DNA of 64,000 bases from JACCYI01 sp963828075 (GCA_963828075.1 CAWHDH010000021.1:310001-374000), one strand, 5' to 3'. Counted from the stretch's first letter, positions 36,466 to 44,955 are shown. Notes: generated by a model not told the origin, from the sequence alone. Numbers and translations are program-made.

Positions 36466-38175
36466 CTACGCGCCAGCGGTCGGGTCGTCGCCTGACGCGT
36501 CGGGTCCTGCGCCGTCGCCGCGCAACGTCCAGCCCTCGATCGAGGCGCGACGCCCTCGCACGCGCAGCTCGCCGACGAGTTGCAGGCCCTCCGCCGCCGA
36601 CGGCGGCAGGCGATCGCGCACCTCGCGGCTCAAGAGCACCGGATGGCCGACCTCCTTGGTCAGCGACTCGAGCCGTGACGCCGTGTTCGTCGTGTCGCCG
36701 ATCACGGTGTACTCGAGCCGGCGCCGCCCGCCGACGTTGCCGCTCATGACCACCCCGGCGTGCACGCCGACGCCCATCGCCAGCCCTTCGCCGAGCCCCT
36801 CGCCCCGAAGCCAGCCGTTGAAGCTCTCGAGCCCGGCGAGCATCGACCGGACGGCCCGCAGCGCGCGCTCCGCATGATCCGTCGAGGGCAGTGGCGCACC
36901 GAACACGGCCATGATGCCGTCGCCGGTGAGCGCGACGAGCGTTCCGCCCTCCCCCAGGATCGCCTCGCTCATGATCTCGTGGTAGTGGTTCAGGACGTCG
37001 ATCACCTGCTCGGCGGGACGGTCCTCGGCGAACGATGTGAAGCCGCGCAGGTCGCAGAAGAGGACGGTGGCCTCCAGTCGGGTGCCGCCGAGACGCAGGT
37101 CGTCGTCCGTCCTGGCCAGGACATCGCTGACGACGCGCTCGTCGACGAAGCGCGCGAACCGGTCGCGGACGATCCGGCGCTCGATCACCGCTTCGAGCAG
37201 GCGGAGCGAGAGCGCCGCGATGCCGCCGAGCGCCAGGGCGGTCAGCGGAGCGACCGTGGGGAGGATCACGCCCGCGGCGAAGGCGCCGTACGAGATCCCC
37301 GCGTAGCCGAGCCCGGCGACGGGCACGAGCGCGAGCGGGCGGAGCAGGGCCGGCATGATCCCGAGCGCGAGCACGAGCACGACTCCGATCCAGCCGGGCG
37401 GGCTGCGGAGCGGCTCGCCGCGCAGGAGGGTGTCGATGGCGTTGGCCTGGATCTCCGGGCCGGTCATGAGCCCGCCGCCGGCGGAGGTCGGGTGCACGTC
37501 CTGCAGGACGGGATCGGCGGCGCCGACCACCACGACGCGCCGGCGGAAGGCCGCGGCCGGGACCTTGCCGTCGCGCACGTCGAAGAACGGATACGTCCGG
37601 ATGGTCCCGGGCTCACCGCGGTAGTCGATCCAGACCGCGCGTCCGGGACCGGCGGGCCGGCGCCTCGCGGCCTCGACCGCCATGGCGCGCAGCCCTTCGC
37701 GTTCCAGGGGCAGGCGCCGGTAGACGCCGCCGGGATCGGCAGGGATGAGGACGCTGCCCGCGCGGGCGCCGATGCGCTCGAGGATGTCGCCGCCGCCGAG
37801 GGTGGCCGGCTGCCCGTCGTCGGTCGCGCTCGCGGCGAGCACGATCCGTCCGCGCGCCCGCTCGATGGCCAGGATGAGCGCGTTGTCCTCCTCGTCGGTC
37901 GTGCGCTTGGTGAACTCGACGTCGTAGGCGATGACCGAGGCGCCGGCCCGGCGGAGCCGGTCGATGACCATCGCGTGCTCCGAGCGCGGGAACGGCCAGT
38001 CCTCGCTCTCGTCGATCGCCACCACGACCACCCGCGGGGAGGGCCCCTGCGAGCCCCTGAGTGAGAACCGCGCGTCGACCGTGGCGAGCTCGGGCCGGCG
38101 GAACACCCCCGCGGCGTCCAGCCCCGCGACGAGCGCGGCCGTCACGGCGCAGATCAGCAGCAACCGGACACCCAT
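36466..38175 (-). CDS. CHASE2-domain adenylate/guanylate cyclase (class III)
   Basis: 569 residues. An N-terminal helix (LLLICAVTAALVAGLDAAGV) leads to an extracellular CHASE2 domain (about 30-260: LATVDARFSLRG; VVVVAIDESEDWPFPRSEHA; DVHPTSAGGGLMTGPEIQAN), three membrane helices (about 262-345) and a class III nucleotide cyclase domain (about 380-540: TVLFCDLRGFTSFAEDRPAE with the first metal Asp, LTGDGIMAVFGAP with the second, and YTVIGDTTNTASRLESLTKE). The catalytic set looks complete. It would make cAMP or cGMP in response to an external signal. A Crp/Fnr gene is divergent (47 bp), and a FecR-domain secreted protein follows; FecR-CHASE2 pairings are known elsewhere. Confidence 0.93.
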   Translation of the reverse strand: MGVRLLLICAVTAALVAGLDAAGVFRRPELATVDARFSLRGSQGPSPRVVVVAIDESEDWPFPRSEHAMVIDRLRRAGASVIAYDVEFTKRTTDEEDNALILAIERARGRIVLAASATDDGQPATLGGGDILERIGARAGSVLIPADPGGVYRRLPLEREGLRAMAVEAARRRPAGPGRAVWIDYRGEPGTIRTYPFFDVRDGKVPAAAFRRRVVVVGAADPVLQDVHPTSAGGGLMTGPEIQANAIDTLLRGEPLRSPPGWIGVVLVLALGIMPALLRPLALVPVAGLGYAGISYGAFAAGVILPTVAPLTALALGGIAALSLRLLEAVIERRIVRDRFARFVDERVVSDVLARTDDDLRLGGTRLEATVLFCDLRGFTSFAEDRPAEQVIDVLNHYHEIMSEAILGEGGTLVALTGDGIMAVFGAPLPSTDHAERALRAVRSMLAGLESFNGWLRGEGLGEGLAMGVGVHAGVVMSGNVGGRRRLEYTVIGDTTNTASRLESLTKEVGHPVLLSREVRDRLPPSAAEGLQLVGELRVRGRRASIEGWTLRGDGAGPDASGDDPTAGA

Positions 38176-38181
38176 CGCGCG

Positions 38182-38187
38182 AGCCTA
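38182..38187 (-). promoter_or_regulatory. -10-like TAGGCT upstream of the CHASE2 cyclase
   Basis: TAGGCT on the minus strand ends 6 nt before the ATG at 38175. Probable leaderless start in the short divergent region shared with the Crp/Fnr gene. Confidence 0.45.
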
Positions 38188-38222
38188 ACCCTCGCCGAGG
38201 GGCCTGAAGCGGTCACGCGGAC

Positions 38223-38918
38223 GTGGCGCAGCGAGCGTCCTGGACGCGCGATGATGCAGCGGTGGACTGGCCGTTGCCAGCCGGCCTCTCGCCCGAGGTC
38301 GGCCAGTTGCTGCTCGAGCGGTCGCGGCGCCGGTCGTTCGGCCGCGGGGAGGTGGTCTTCCACCGCGGCGATCCGGCGGACGTCATCCACTTCATCGGCA
38401 AGGGGTGCTTCGCGGTGCGGATCGCCACCCCGCTCGGCGACACCGCCGTCCTGGCCATCCTCGGGCCGGGCGAGATGTTCGGGGAGATCGCCCTGCTCCA
38501 GGCGGGCGGATTGCGCAGCGCCACCGTCTCGGCCCTCGAGCCGGCGGTGACCCGATCGATCCGCAAGATCGACTTCGAGGCGATCCAAGACCGCCATCCG
38601 GAGGTCACGCAGCTCCTCGTCGTCACCCTCGCGGGGCAGGTGCGGAGGCTGTCCGACGCACTCGTGGACGCGCTGTACGTGCCGGCCGATCGGCGTGTCA
38701 TCCGGCGCCTCGCCGACGTCTGCGGGCGTTACGCCACCGGCGACGGTGACGCGGTGACGGTCCCGCTGACACAGGACGAGCTCGCCGAGCTGGCGGGGAC
38801 CTCGCGGGCGACCGTCAACCGGGTCCTTCGCGAAGCGGAGCGGCGCGGGCTCCTGCGGCTCGGCCGCGGACGCATCGACGTGCTCGACGCGGCCGCGCTG
38901 CGCCGCCGCGCCGGCTGA
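38223..38918 (+). CDS. Crp/Fnr-family transcriptional regulator
   Basis: 231 residues (or 218 if the in-frame GTG at 38262 is used). The cyclic-nucleotide-binding fold spans about 15-135 (EVVFHRGDPADVIHFIGKGC; VLAILGPGEMFGEIALLQAG, with FGEIALL as the phosphate-binding cassette core; the following Arg is at GLRSATVSAL). The winged helix-turn-helix is about 165-228 (LTQDELAELAGTSRATVNRV). GEIALL...RSATV matches cAMP-binding members. The divergent CHASE2 cyclase is a likely source of its ligand. Palindromes lie just downstream, in front of the protease gene. Confidence 0.93.
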   Translation: MAQRASWTRDDAAVDWPLPAGLSPEVGQLLLERSRRRSFGRGEVVFHRGDPADVIHFIGKGCFAVRIATPLGDTAVLAILGPGEMFGEIALLQAGGLRSATVSALEPAVTRSIRKIDFEAIQDRHPEVTQLLVVTLAGQVRRLSDALVDALYVPADRRVIRRLADVCGRYATGDGDAVTVPLTQDELAELAGTSRATVNRVLREAERRGLLRLGRGRIDVLDAAALRRRAG

Positions 38919-38931
38919 CCGCGTTCCGGCT

Positions 38932-38968
38932 TGTGTCGCGGGCTTGACACACGCAGTGTGTCGCAGGC
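38932..38968. promoter_or_regulatory. Interleaved palindromes and -35-like TTGACA upstream of the S1 protease
   Basis: GACACACGCAGTGTGTC (38946-38962) is a perfect 7-bp inverted repeat with a 3-bp centre. Its left arm also pairs with TGTGTC at 38932-38937 (8-bp spacer). TGTGTCGC(G/A)GGC occurs twice, at 38932 and 38957. TTGACA (38944-38949) lies inside. It could be an operator for the adjacent Crp/Fnr regulator or another dimeric factor. Confidence 0.6.
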
Positions 38969-39049
38969 GAACGACGGCGTGCCAGGCCGGTGGGACGCTC
39001 GCTGCACAGGACGACACCCAGGTCGTCCACAAGGGCAAAGGAGCCCACG

Positions 39050-40351
39050 GTGACCCCAGACACCACCACCCCGCAGTCCGCCGTTCCTTCGCGGGCCGGC
39101 AGCCGGCACAGCCTGAACCTTGGGCTGCTTCTGGCGGTGCTCGCCCTCCTCGCCGCGACGGCTGGGCCGGCGAACGCAGCCGAGCGCGAGCCCGTGGCCC
39201 CGCCGGCGAGCTCCGATCCCAGCCCCGACCCGGCCGGTCCCCGCCAGTCGGACGTCGATCCCGACGCGGCGGCGACCCTGGCAGGCCAGAAGCGGATCCC
39301 GATCGCCGAGGCGCGAGCTCGGCTCGGACGCGAGAAGACGTTGGGCGCCCTCGGGGAGAAGATCGAGAAATCGGTCGCCGGCCGCTCGGGCGGGACCTAT
39401 CTCGACAGCGCCGGCAGCCTCGTCGTCACCACGCTCGACGCCGAGGCCGACGCGGCCGTCAAGCGGAGCGGCGCTCGGCCGCAGCGCGTCGACGACAGCG
39501 CGGCCAAGCTCGACGCGATCATGGCCCAGCTCGACCGGCAAGCCGCCAAGGGCGGGGCTGGTGCGGTTCAGGGCTGGTACGTGGACGTGCCGACGAACAC
39601 CGTCGTCGTGACGGTCACCGAGGGCGCGACCGACGCGACCACGGTCGCCGTGACGAAGCTGGCGACCAGCTTCGGGAGCAGCGTCCGGATCGAGCGCAAG
39701 CCGGCCGACCTGGCGCCGCGGCCCGCAGAGTGGCTGGCGGGCGGGTTCCAGATCGTCATTCCGAGCGGCAACCTCTGCTCGGTCGGGTTCAACACGCTCG
39801 ACGCCTCGAACCGCCACGTCGTGCTGACGGCGGGACACTGCGTGACCCAGAGCGGCACGGTCAGCCGGAACGGCTACTGGATCGGCGCCACCCGGACGGC
39901 GAACTACCCGACCGACGACTTCGGGACGTTCTGGAACTCGTACCCGACCTACTGGCAGCCGTCGCCGTCGGTCTACAAGTGGAACAACACGTACGTCCGC
40001 CTGGCCGGCCAGTGGAACACCCCGACGGTGGGCTCGACGGTCTGCAAGAGCGGTCGCACGACCGGCTACACGTGCGGGACGATCCGCGCGGTGAACCAGA
40101 CCGTGACGTACACGGGCGGCAAGGTCATCGGCGGCCTGGTGCGCCATGACGCATGCGTCGAGGGTGGCGACAGCGGTGGCGCCAACATCAGCGCCGGCGC
40201 GTACGCCCTCGGCGTCACGAGCGGGGCGAGCACCCCCATCAGCGGCGTGTACAAGGGCAAGTGCCTGAGCAAGACCGGGAGCGCCAACATCAGCTGGTAC
40301 CAGCCGGTCGGAGAGGCCCTGAGCCGGAACGGGCTGCGGCTCCTCCTCTAG
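39050..40351 (+). CDS. Secreted S1-family serine protease with prodomain (alpha-lytic/streptogrisin-like)
   Basis: 433 residues. The start is GTG 39050 with AAAGGAG 6-7 nt upstream; the frame before it is non-coding. A signal peptide (LNLGLLLAVLALLAATAGPA, cleavage near ANA-AE) is followed by an acidic linker, a prodomain (about 65-215), and the chymotrypsin-like domain (about 220-433): His in HVVLTAGHCV, Asp in TDDFGTF, and Ser in CVEGGDSGGA. Three cysteine pairs are plausible (SGNLCSVGF/GHC; VCKSG.../YTCGT; DACVEG/GKCLS). It is an exported protease made as a zymogen. A palindrome-rich promoter region precedes it and a strong terminator follows. Confidence 0.93.
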   Translation: MTPDTTTPQSAVPSRAGSRHSLNLGLLLAVLALLAATAGPANAAEREPVAPPASSDPSPDPAGPRQSDVDPDAAATLAGQKRIPIAEARARLGREKTLGALGEKIEKSVAGRSGGTYLDSAGSLVVTTLDAEADAAVKRSGARPQRVDDSAAKLDAIMAQLDRQAAKGGAGAVQGWYVDVPTNTVVVTVTEGATDATTVAVTKLATSFGSSVRIERKPADLAPRPAEWLAGGFQIVIPSGNLCSVGFNTLDASNRHVVLTAGHCVTQSGTVSRNGYWIGATRTANYPTDDFGTFWNSYPTYWQPSPSVYKWNNTYVRLAGQWNTPTVGSTVCKSGRTTGYTCGTIRAVNQTVTYTGGKVIGGLVRHDACVEGGDSGGANISAGAYALGVTSGASTPISGVYKGKCLSKTGSANISWYQPVGEALSRNGLRLLL

Positions 40352-40373
40352 GCCCTCCCCCACATCCTCGGCT

Positions 40374-40407
40374 GGAAGGGCCCACCGCTCGCGCGGTGGG
40401 CCCTTCC
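40374..40407. terminator. Bidirectional terminator
   Basis: A perfect 15-bp stem (GGAAGGGCCCACCGC / GCGGTGGGCCCTTCC) with a TCGC loop lies between the convergent protease (ends 40351) and MFS (ends 40430) genes. The A/T-containing stem base (GGAAGGG/CCCTTCC) gives short A/T runs on both sides. It is the clearest terminator in the window. Confidence 0.9.
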
Positions 40408-40429
40408 GCGTGGATGAACCGGGCCCCGA

Positions 40430-41908
40430 TCAGGCGGCGATCGGGAGCGGCTCCGGCTCGCCCGAGGACACGGCCTGGACGTGGGCGCGCGAGTCGCGGC
40501 CGGAGATCATGAACGCCGCGAGCAGCGCGCCGAGCAGCGCGAACCCGGCACCGGCCAGGAACGCGTCGCGGAAGCCCTCGGTCAGCGCGGCGGGCAGCGC
40601 CGACCGGGCCCCGCCGGCGGCGGCCATCGCGTCGCTCGTCGTGGCCGTCGCGACCGCGGAGAGGATCGCCAGCCCGAGCGCGCCGCCGACCTGCTGCGAC
40701 GTGTTGATCAGGCCTGACGCGAGGCCGGCCTCGGAGTGGCTGACGCCGGTCACGGCCGCGATCGTCACCGGGACGAACGAGAAGCCGAGGCCCGCGGCCG
40801 CCAGCAGCGACGGGAACAGGATGTCGCCGACGTAGCTGCCCGAGACCGAGACCGTCGAGAACCACACGAGCCCGCTCGCCACGAGCACGAGGCCGGTGAT
40901 CAGCACGGGCTTGAACCCGAGGCGGTTGACCAGCTGCGACGCGACACCCGCCGCGACGATGATCGTCAGCGCCAGTGGCAGGTAGGCGAACCCGGCCTTC
41001 AGTGGGCCGTAGCCGAGGACCTGCTGCATGTACAGCGAGATGAAGAAGAACATCGAGAACAGCGACATCCCGACCAGCAGGCCGATCGCGTTGGCGCCCC
41101 GCAGCGTCCGCAGCCGGAAGATCCGGAACGGGACGAGCGGCGCAGCCGAGCGGAGCTCGACGGCGGTGAAGACGGCGAGCAGCAGCGCGGTGAGACCGAG
41201 CAGGCCGAGCGTCTGCGTCGAGGCCCAGCCGGCGTCGTTGGCGTCGACCAGCGTGTAGACGAGCAGCGACAGGCCGGCGGTGACCGAGACGGCGCCGGCG
41301 ACGTCGAACGTGCGGGTCGAGGAGCCGGCGCGGCTCTCGGCGATCAGCCGCGGGGTCAGGAGCGCGACGACGACGCCGATCGGCACGTTGACGAACAGCA
41401 CCCATTCCCACCCGAGGGCGTCGGTCAGCACGCCGCCGAGCAGCACGCCGGCGGCACCGCCGGCACCGGCGACGGCGCCCCAGACCCCGAGCGCCTTGTT
41501 GCGCTCGGCGCCCTCGGTGAACGTGGTGGTGACGATGGACAGCGCGGCCGGGGAGACCATCGCGGCGCCGAGGCCCTGCAGCGCGCGGAACGCGATCAGC
41601 TGGCCCTCGGTCTGGGCAAGGCCGCCGAGCAGCGAGGCGAAGGCGAAGACCGTCAGGCCCGCCATGAACAGGCGGCGGCGGCCGAGCAGGTCGGCCATGC
41701 GACCACCCAGCAGCAGGAAGCCGCCGAAGACGAGCGTGTAGGCGTTGACGACCCACGCGAGGTTCTCCTGGGAGACCTCGAGGTCGCGCCCGATCGAGGG
41801 CAGGGCGACGTTGACGATGGAGGCGTCGAGGACGACGACGAACTGCGCGGCCGCGAGGAGGATGAGGGCGAGCCATCTGCGGTCGTTGGGTGTGGATGCT
41901 TCGGTCAT
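40430..41908 (-). CDS. MFS drug exporter, DHA2 (EmrB/QacA) family
   Basis: 492 residues, 14 predicted helices. The family motifs are in place: VVLDASIVNVALPSIGRDL in helix 1, LAWVVNAYTLVFGGFLLLGG, GRMADLLGRRRLFMAGL (motif A), and LQGLGAAMVSPAALSIVTTT (motif C region). It would export hydrophobic or cationic compounds by proton exchange. GGAGG is 6 nt upstream of the ATG at 41908. The divergent TetR gene shares the promoter region and very likely represses it. Two genes at a terminator: the pair forms a self-contained efflux unit. Confidence 0.93.
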   Translation of the reverse strand: MTEASTPNDRRWLALILLAAAQFVVVLDASIVNVALPSIGRDLEVSQENLAWVVNAYTLVFGGFLLLGGRMADLLGRRRLFMAGLTVFAFASLLGGLAQTEGQLIAFRALQGLGAAMVSPAALSIVTTTFTEGAERNKALGVWGAVAGAGGAAGVLLGGVLTDALGWEWVLFVNVPIGVVVALLTPRLIAESRAGSSTRTFDVAGAVSVTAGLSLLVYTLVDANDAGWASTQTLGLLGLTALLLAVFTAVELRSAAPLVPFRIFRLRTLRGANAIGLLVGMSLFSMFFFISLYMQQVLGYGPLKAGFAYLPLALTIIVAAGVASQLVNRLGFKPVLITGLVLVASGLVWFSTVSVSGSYVGDILFPSLLAAAGLGFSFVPVTIAAVTGVSHSEAGLASGLINTSQQVGGALGLAILSAVATATTSDAMAAAGGARSALPAALTEGFRDAFLAGAGFALLGALLAAFMISGRDSRAHVQAVSSGEPEPLPIAA

Positions 41909-41955
41909 TCAGTCCCTCCGGAAAGGTGGAAGTGGAAGTGGAGTTCCGGTTCTGG

Positions 41956-41963
41956 TTGTACAA
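41956..41963. promoter_or_regulatory. Candidate TetR operator: TTGTACAA palindrome within repeats
   Basis: TTGTACAA is an 8-bp palindrome over the -10 of the MFS promoter. TTCCGGTT occurs twice nearby as a direct repeat (about 41944 and 41977). The 98-bp divergent region is notably A/T-richer than its surroundings. Confidence 0.5.
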
Positions 41964-41989
41964 TACGGAGTTGTGATTCCGGTTGTCAA
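41960..41989 (-). promoter_or_regulatory. MFS exporter promoter (TTGACA-18-TATTGT)
   Basis: On the minus strand TTGACA (41989-41984) and TATTGT (41965-41960) are spaced 18 nt. The predicted start gives a leader of about 45 nt before the ATG at 41908, which has an RBS. Confidence 0.75.
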
Positions 41990-41999
41990 GCCCTACATT
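41971..41999 (+). promoter_or_regulatory. TetR-gene promoter (TTGTGA-17-TACATT), overlapping the MFS promoter
   Basis: TTGTGA (41971-41976) and TACATT (41994-41999) are 17 nt apart. The ATG at 42006 follows 6 nt after the -10, so the transcript is probably leaderless. The two promoters overlap almost completely, so one bound repressor could block both. Confidence 0.7.
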
Positions 42000-42005
42000 C
42001 CGCAT

Positions 42006-42614
42006 ATGGATCCGAGCGCGGGCCTCCCGCTGCCGATCGAGGAACGGCCGATGCGCGCCGACGCGCGCCGCAACCGCGAACGCGTGCTCGTCGCCGCTCG
42101 CGCGGTGTTCGCCGAGTACGGCCACGAAGCGCAGATGGATGAGATCGCCCGCCGGGCCGAGGTCGGCGTGGGCACCGTCTACCGGCACTTCCCGACCAAG
42201 GAGGCGCTGGCCGAGGCGCTGCTCGTCGACTCCTTCGAGCAGATCGCCGCCCACGCGCGGGCCTCCCTCGACGAGCCCGATCCGTGGGAGGCCTTCGCCG
42301 GCGTCCTGTGGCGCGGCGGCGAGATCCTGGCCTCCAACCGCGGGCTCACCGAGTCGATCGTCAACCTGCCGGTGGACGCTCGGACGCCGACGGAGTCCGC
42401 GCTACGCGACGCCATGCACGCGGTCATCGAACGCGCCCAGGGCGCAGGCGTCCTGCGCGACGACCTCATCGTCGACGACATCCCGATGCTGATGTGCGGC
42501 GTCGGCTCGGCCACGCACAAGCCCCATCCCGCGCTGGAGTCGTGGCGCCGGCACCTGAGCGTCATCCTGGACGGCCTCCGCGCGGCGGCGGTCACGTCGC
42601 GGCTGCCAGACTGA
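42006..42614 (+). CDS. TetR/AcrR-family transcriptional regulator
   Basis: 202 residues. The N-terminal helix-turn-helix (about 18-65) is RNRERVLVAARAVFAEYGHE, MDEIARRAEVGVGTVYRHFP, TKEALAEALL, the canonical TetR pattern. The C-terminal ligand domain (about 70-200) is variable. Start taken at ATG 42006, directly behind the promoter; M at 42051 (MRADARRN) is a shorter alternative. It is divergent from the MFS exporter and would be released by an exported compound. The M3 peptidase gene starts 5 bp after its stop. Confidence 0.92.
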   Translation: MDPSAGLPLPIEERPMRADARRNRERVLVAARAVFAEYGHEAQMDEIARRAEVGVGTVYRHFPTKEALAEALLVDSFEQIAAHARASLDEPDPWEAFAGVLWRGGEILASNRGLTESIVNLPVDARTPTESALRDAMHAVIERAQGAGVLRDDLIVDDIPMLMCGVGSATHKPHPALESWRRHLSVILDGLRAAAVTSRLPD

Positions 42615-42619
42615 CGCGC

Positions 42620-44431
42620 ATGAGCGCACCGGAAGTCACCGACCCCGAGGTCGAGGCCGTCGCCTGGGACCTGGCTCCGCTCCTCGACGGAACTGGTGAG
42701 GAGGCCGTCGACGCGATGCTCGCCGAGGCCCAGCGCCGCGCCGACGCCTTCGCCGAAGCCCACGCCGGCAAGGTCGCCGAGCTCGACGGCCCCGGGCTGG
42801 TCGCCGCGATGCGCGAGCTCGGCGAGCTGCAGGAGCTGGCCGGGCGGGTCGGCTCCTTCGCGATGCTCGAGTTCTCGATCGACACGGCCGATCCCGCCGC
42901 CGGCGCCCGTCTGGCCAAGGTGCAGGAGCGCGGCACCGCGATCGAGACGCGCCTGATCTTCTTCGAGCTCGAGTGGGCGGCCGTCGAGGACGCTCGCGCC
43001 GACGAGCTGCTCAAGACGCCCGAGCTCGACTTCGCGCGCCATCACCTGCGCTCCGCCCGCCGGTACCGGCCCCACCTGCTCTCCGAGGCCGAGGAGAAGG
43101 TGCTCGCCGAGAAGACCCTGTCGGGCTCAAGCGCGTGGGCGCGGCTGTTCGCCGAGCAGGCCTCGGCGATCACCGTCGAGCTCGACGAGGCGGCCGAGCG
43201 CACCTCCCTCGAGCAGGCGCTGTCGCGGCTCTTCCATCCGGAGCGCGAGGTCCGCCGGCACGCCGCCGAGAAGGTCACCGAGGCGCTCGAGCCGGGGCTG
43301 CGCACCCGCGGCTTCATCTTCAACACGATGCTCGCGGACAAGATGGTCGACGACCGCCTGCGCAGCCACCCGCACTGGCTGCACAGCCGCAATCTCGCCA
43401 ACGAGGCGTCCGACGAGTCGGTCGAGGCGCTGCTGTCCGCGGTCCGCGGCCGGTACGAGCTGGCCCGCCGCTGGTACCGCCTGAAGGCGGGGATGCTCGG
43501 GATCGACCGCCTCGCCGACTACGACCGCATGGCGTCGGTGGTCGCCGAGGACGAGCCGATGACCTGGCGCGAGGGGCGTGAGATCGTCCTCGACGCCTAC
43601 GGCTCCTTCTCCGGCGACCTCGGCGACCTGACGCGCCGGTTCTTCGACGAGCAGTGGATCGACGCGCCGATCCGCCCCGGCAAGCGCGGCGGCGCCTTCT
43701 GCGCCTACACGGTGCCGTCCGTGCACCCATACGTGATGCTCAACTGGACCTCGCGCCGCCGGGACGCGCTGACGCTCGCGCACGAGCTCGGCCACGGCGT
43801 CCACGCCGCGCTCGGCGCGAGCCAGGGGGTCTTCCATCAGTCGACGCCGCTGACGCTGGCCGAGACCGCGTCGGTGTTCGGCGAGACGCTCGTGTTCGGA
43901 CGGCTGCTCGAGCAGGCTCCGACGCCGGACTCGCGCCTCTCGCTGCTGGCCGAGTCGATCGAGGGCTCGATCGCGACGGTCTTCCGCCAGGTCGCGATGA
44001 ACCGCTTCGAGCACCTCGTCCATACCGAGCGCCGCGAGGTCGGCGAGCTGTCGGTCGAGCGCTTCGGCGCGCTCTGGCGCGAGTCCCAGGAGGAGATGCT
44101 CGGCGACGCGGTCGAGGTCACTGAGAACTACGGCTCCTGGTGGTCCTACGTCCCGCACTTCATCAACGTGCCGGGCTACGTCTACGCCTACGCCTACGGG
44201 CAGCTGCTCGCGATGTCGGTCTACGGCCGCTATGTCGCGGAGGGCGACGCGTTCGTGCCCGCCTACCTGGAGCTGCTGTCGGCCGGCGGCTCGCGCTCGC
44301 CCGAGGAGCTCGGGCAGATCGTGGGGATCGACCTGGCCGACCCGGGCTTCTGGGACTCCGGGCTCGATCTCGTCGAGCGCCAGCTCGAGGACGCCGAGGC
44401 CGCGGCGCGCGACGCCGGCCGCCTGGAGTAG
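42620..44431 (+). CDS. M3-family oligopeptidase (oligoendopeptidase F-like)
   Basis: 603 residues, cytoplasmic zinc metallopeptidase. The zinc motif is HELGHGVHA (His388, Glu389, His392); the third ligand Glu is in TLAETASVFGETL. The N-terminal helical domain (about 20-200) and the C-terminal segment TENYGSWWSYVPHFINVPGY VYAYAYGQL, typical of PepF/M3B proteins, are complete. It degrades oligopeptides of about 6-20 residues. The 5-bp spacing from the TetR stop suggests cotranscription; the functional link is unclear. Confidence 0.93.
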   Translation: MSAPEVTDPEVEAVAWDLAPLLDGTGEEAVDAMLAEAQRRADAFAEAHAGKVAELDGPGLVAAMRELGELQELAGRVGSFAMLEFSIDTADPAAGARLAKVQERGTAIETRLIFFELEWAAVEDARADELLKTPELDFARHHLRSARRYRPHLLSEAEEKVLAEKTLSGSSAWARLFAEQASAITVELDEAAERTSLEQALSRLFHPEREVRRHAAEKVTEALEPGLRTRGFIFNTMLADKMVDDRLRSHPHWLHSRNLANEASDESVEALLSAVRGRYELARRWYRLKAGMLGIDRLADYDRMASVVAEDEPMTWREGREIVLDAYGSFSGDLGDLTRRFFDEQWIDAPIRPGKRGGAFCAYTVPSVHPYVMLNWTSRRRDALTLAHELGHGVHAALGASQGVFHQSTPLTLAETASVFGETLVFGRLLEQAPTPDSRLSLLAESIEGSIATVFRQVAMNRFEHLVHTERREVGELSVERFGALWRESQEEMLGDAVEVTENYGSWWSYVPHFINVPGYVYAYAYGQLLAMSVYGRYVAEGDAFVPAYLELLSAGGSRSPEELGQIVGIDLADPGFWDSGLDLVERQLEDAEAAARDAGRLE

Positions 44432-44439
44432 CGACCGGC

Positions 44440-44468
44440 TTCGAACCGCTCGCACGCCGAACTACAAT
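44440..44468 (+). promoter_or_regulatory. Candidate promoter for NfeD/SPFH genes (TTCGAA-17-TACAAT)
   Basis: TACAAT (44463-44468) is a strong -10; TTCGAA lies 17 nt upstream as a weak -35. The ATG at 44491 has AAGGAACGAGG upstream, so this mRNA has a leader. Confidence 0.55.
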
Positions 44469-44490
44469 CGGCGCAAGGAACGAGGCTCAG

Positions 44491-44955
44491 ATGACCCTCC
44501 TCATCCTCGCGCTGCTGATCGTGGGACCCGTGCTCCTGGTGGCTGAGGCGCACCTGCCGACGTACGGCGCGCTGGGGGCGGCCGGTGTCGCCGCCTTGGT
44601 CGCCGGGATCGCGCTGTTCGTCGCCGAGTCGGGCGGCAGCGTCGTCCTCGCCCTTGCCGTGACCGTGCCCATCGCCGCTGCGGCGATCGTGCTCGGCGCC
44701 GTGGCAGTCCGCAAGGGGCTCGCCGCCGGGCGCCGGCGGCCCGACGGCGGGCTCGTCGGTCACGTCGGCGTCGTCCGGCGGCCGCTCGATCCGCTGGGCC
44801 ACGTCTTCGTCGACGGTGAGCTCTGGCGGGCGCGGCGCTCGTGGGCCGAGGAGGACGACCCTCCGCCCGCGGAAGGGGAGCCGGTGGTCGTCGACCACGT
44901 GAACGGCCTGACGCTGTCGGTCCACCGGGCCGAGGAATGGGAGGTGGAACGGTGA
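44491..44955 (+). CDS. NfeD-like membrane protein
   Basis: 154 residues. Two or three helices (about 3-20, 30-52, 58-78) lead into a C-terminal OB-fold domain (about 90-154: VGHVGVVRRPLDPLGHVFVD; GELWRARR; GEPVVVDHVNGLTLSVHRAE). NfeD proteins pair with SPFH/stomatin proteins in membrane microdomains. The next gene is such an SPFH protein, with a GTGA overlap, so the pair is typical. Confidence 0.9.
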   Translation: MTLLILALLIVGPVLLVAEAHLPTYGALGAAGVAALVAGIALFVAESGGSVVLALAVTVPIAAAAIVLGAVAVRKGLAAGRRRPDGGLVGHVGVVRRPLDPLGHVFVDGELWRARRSWAEEDDPPPAEGEPVVVDHVNGLTLSVHRAEEWEVER

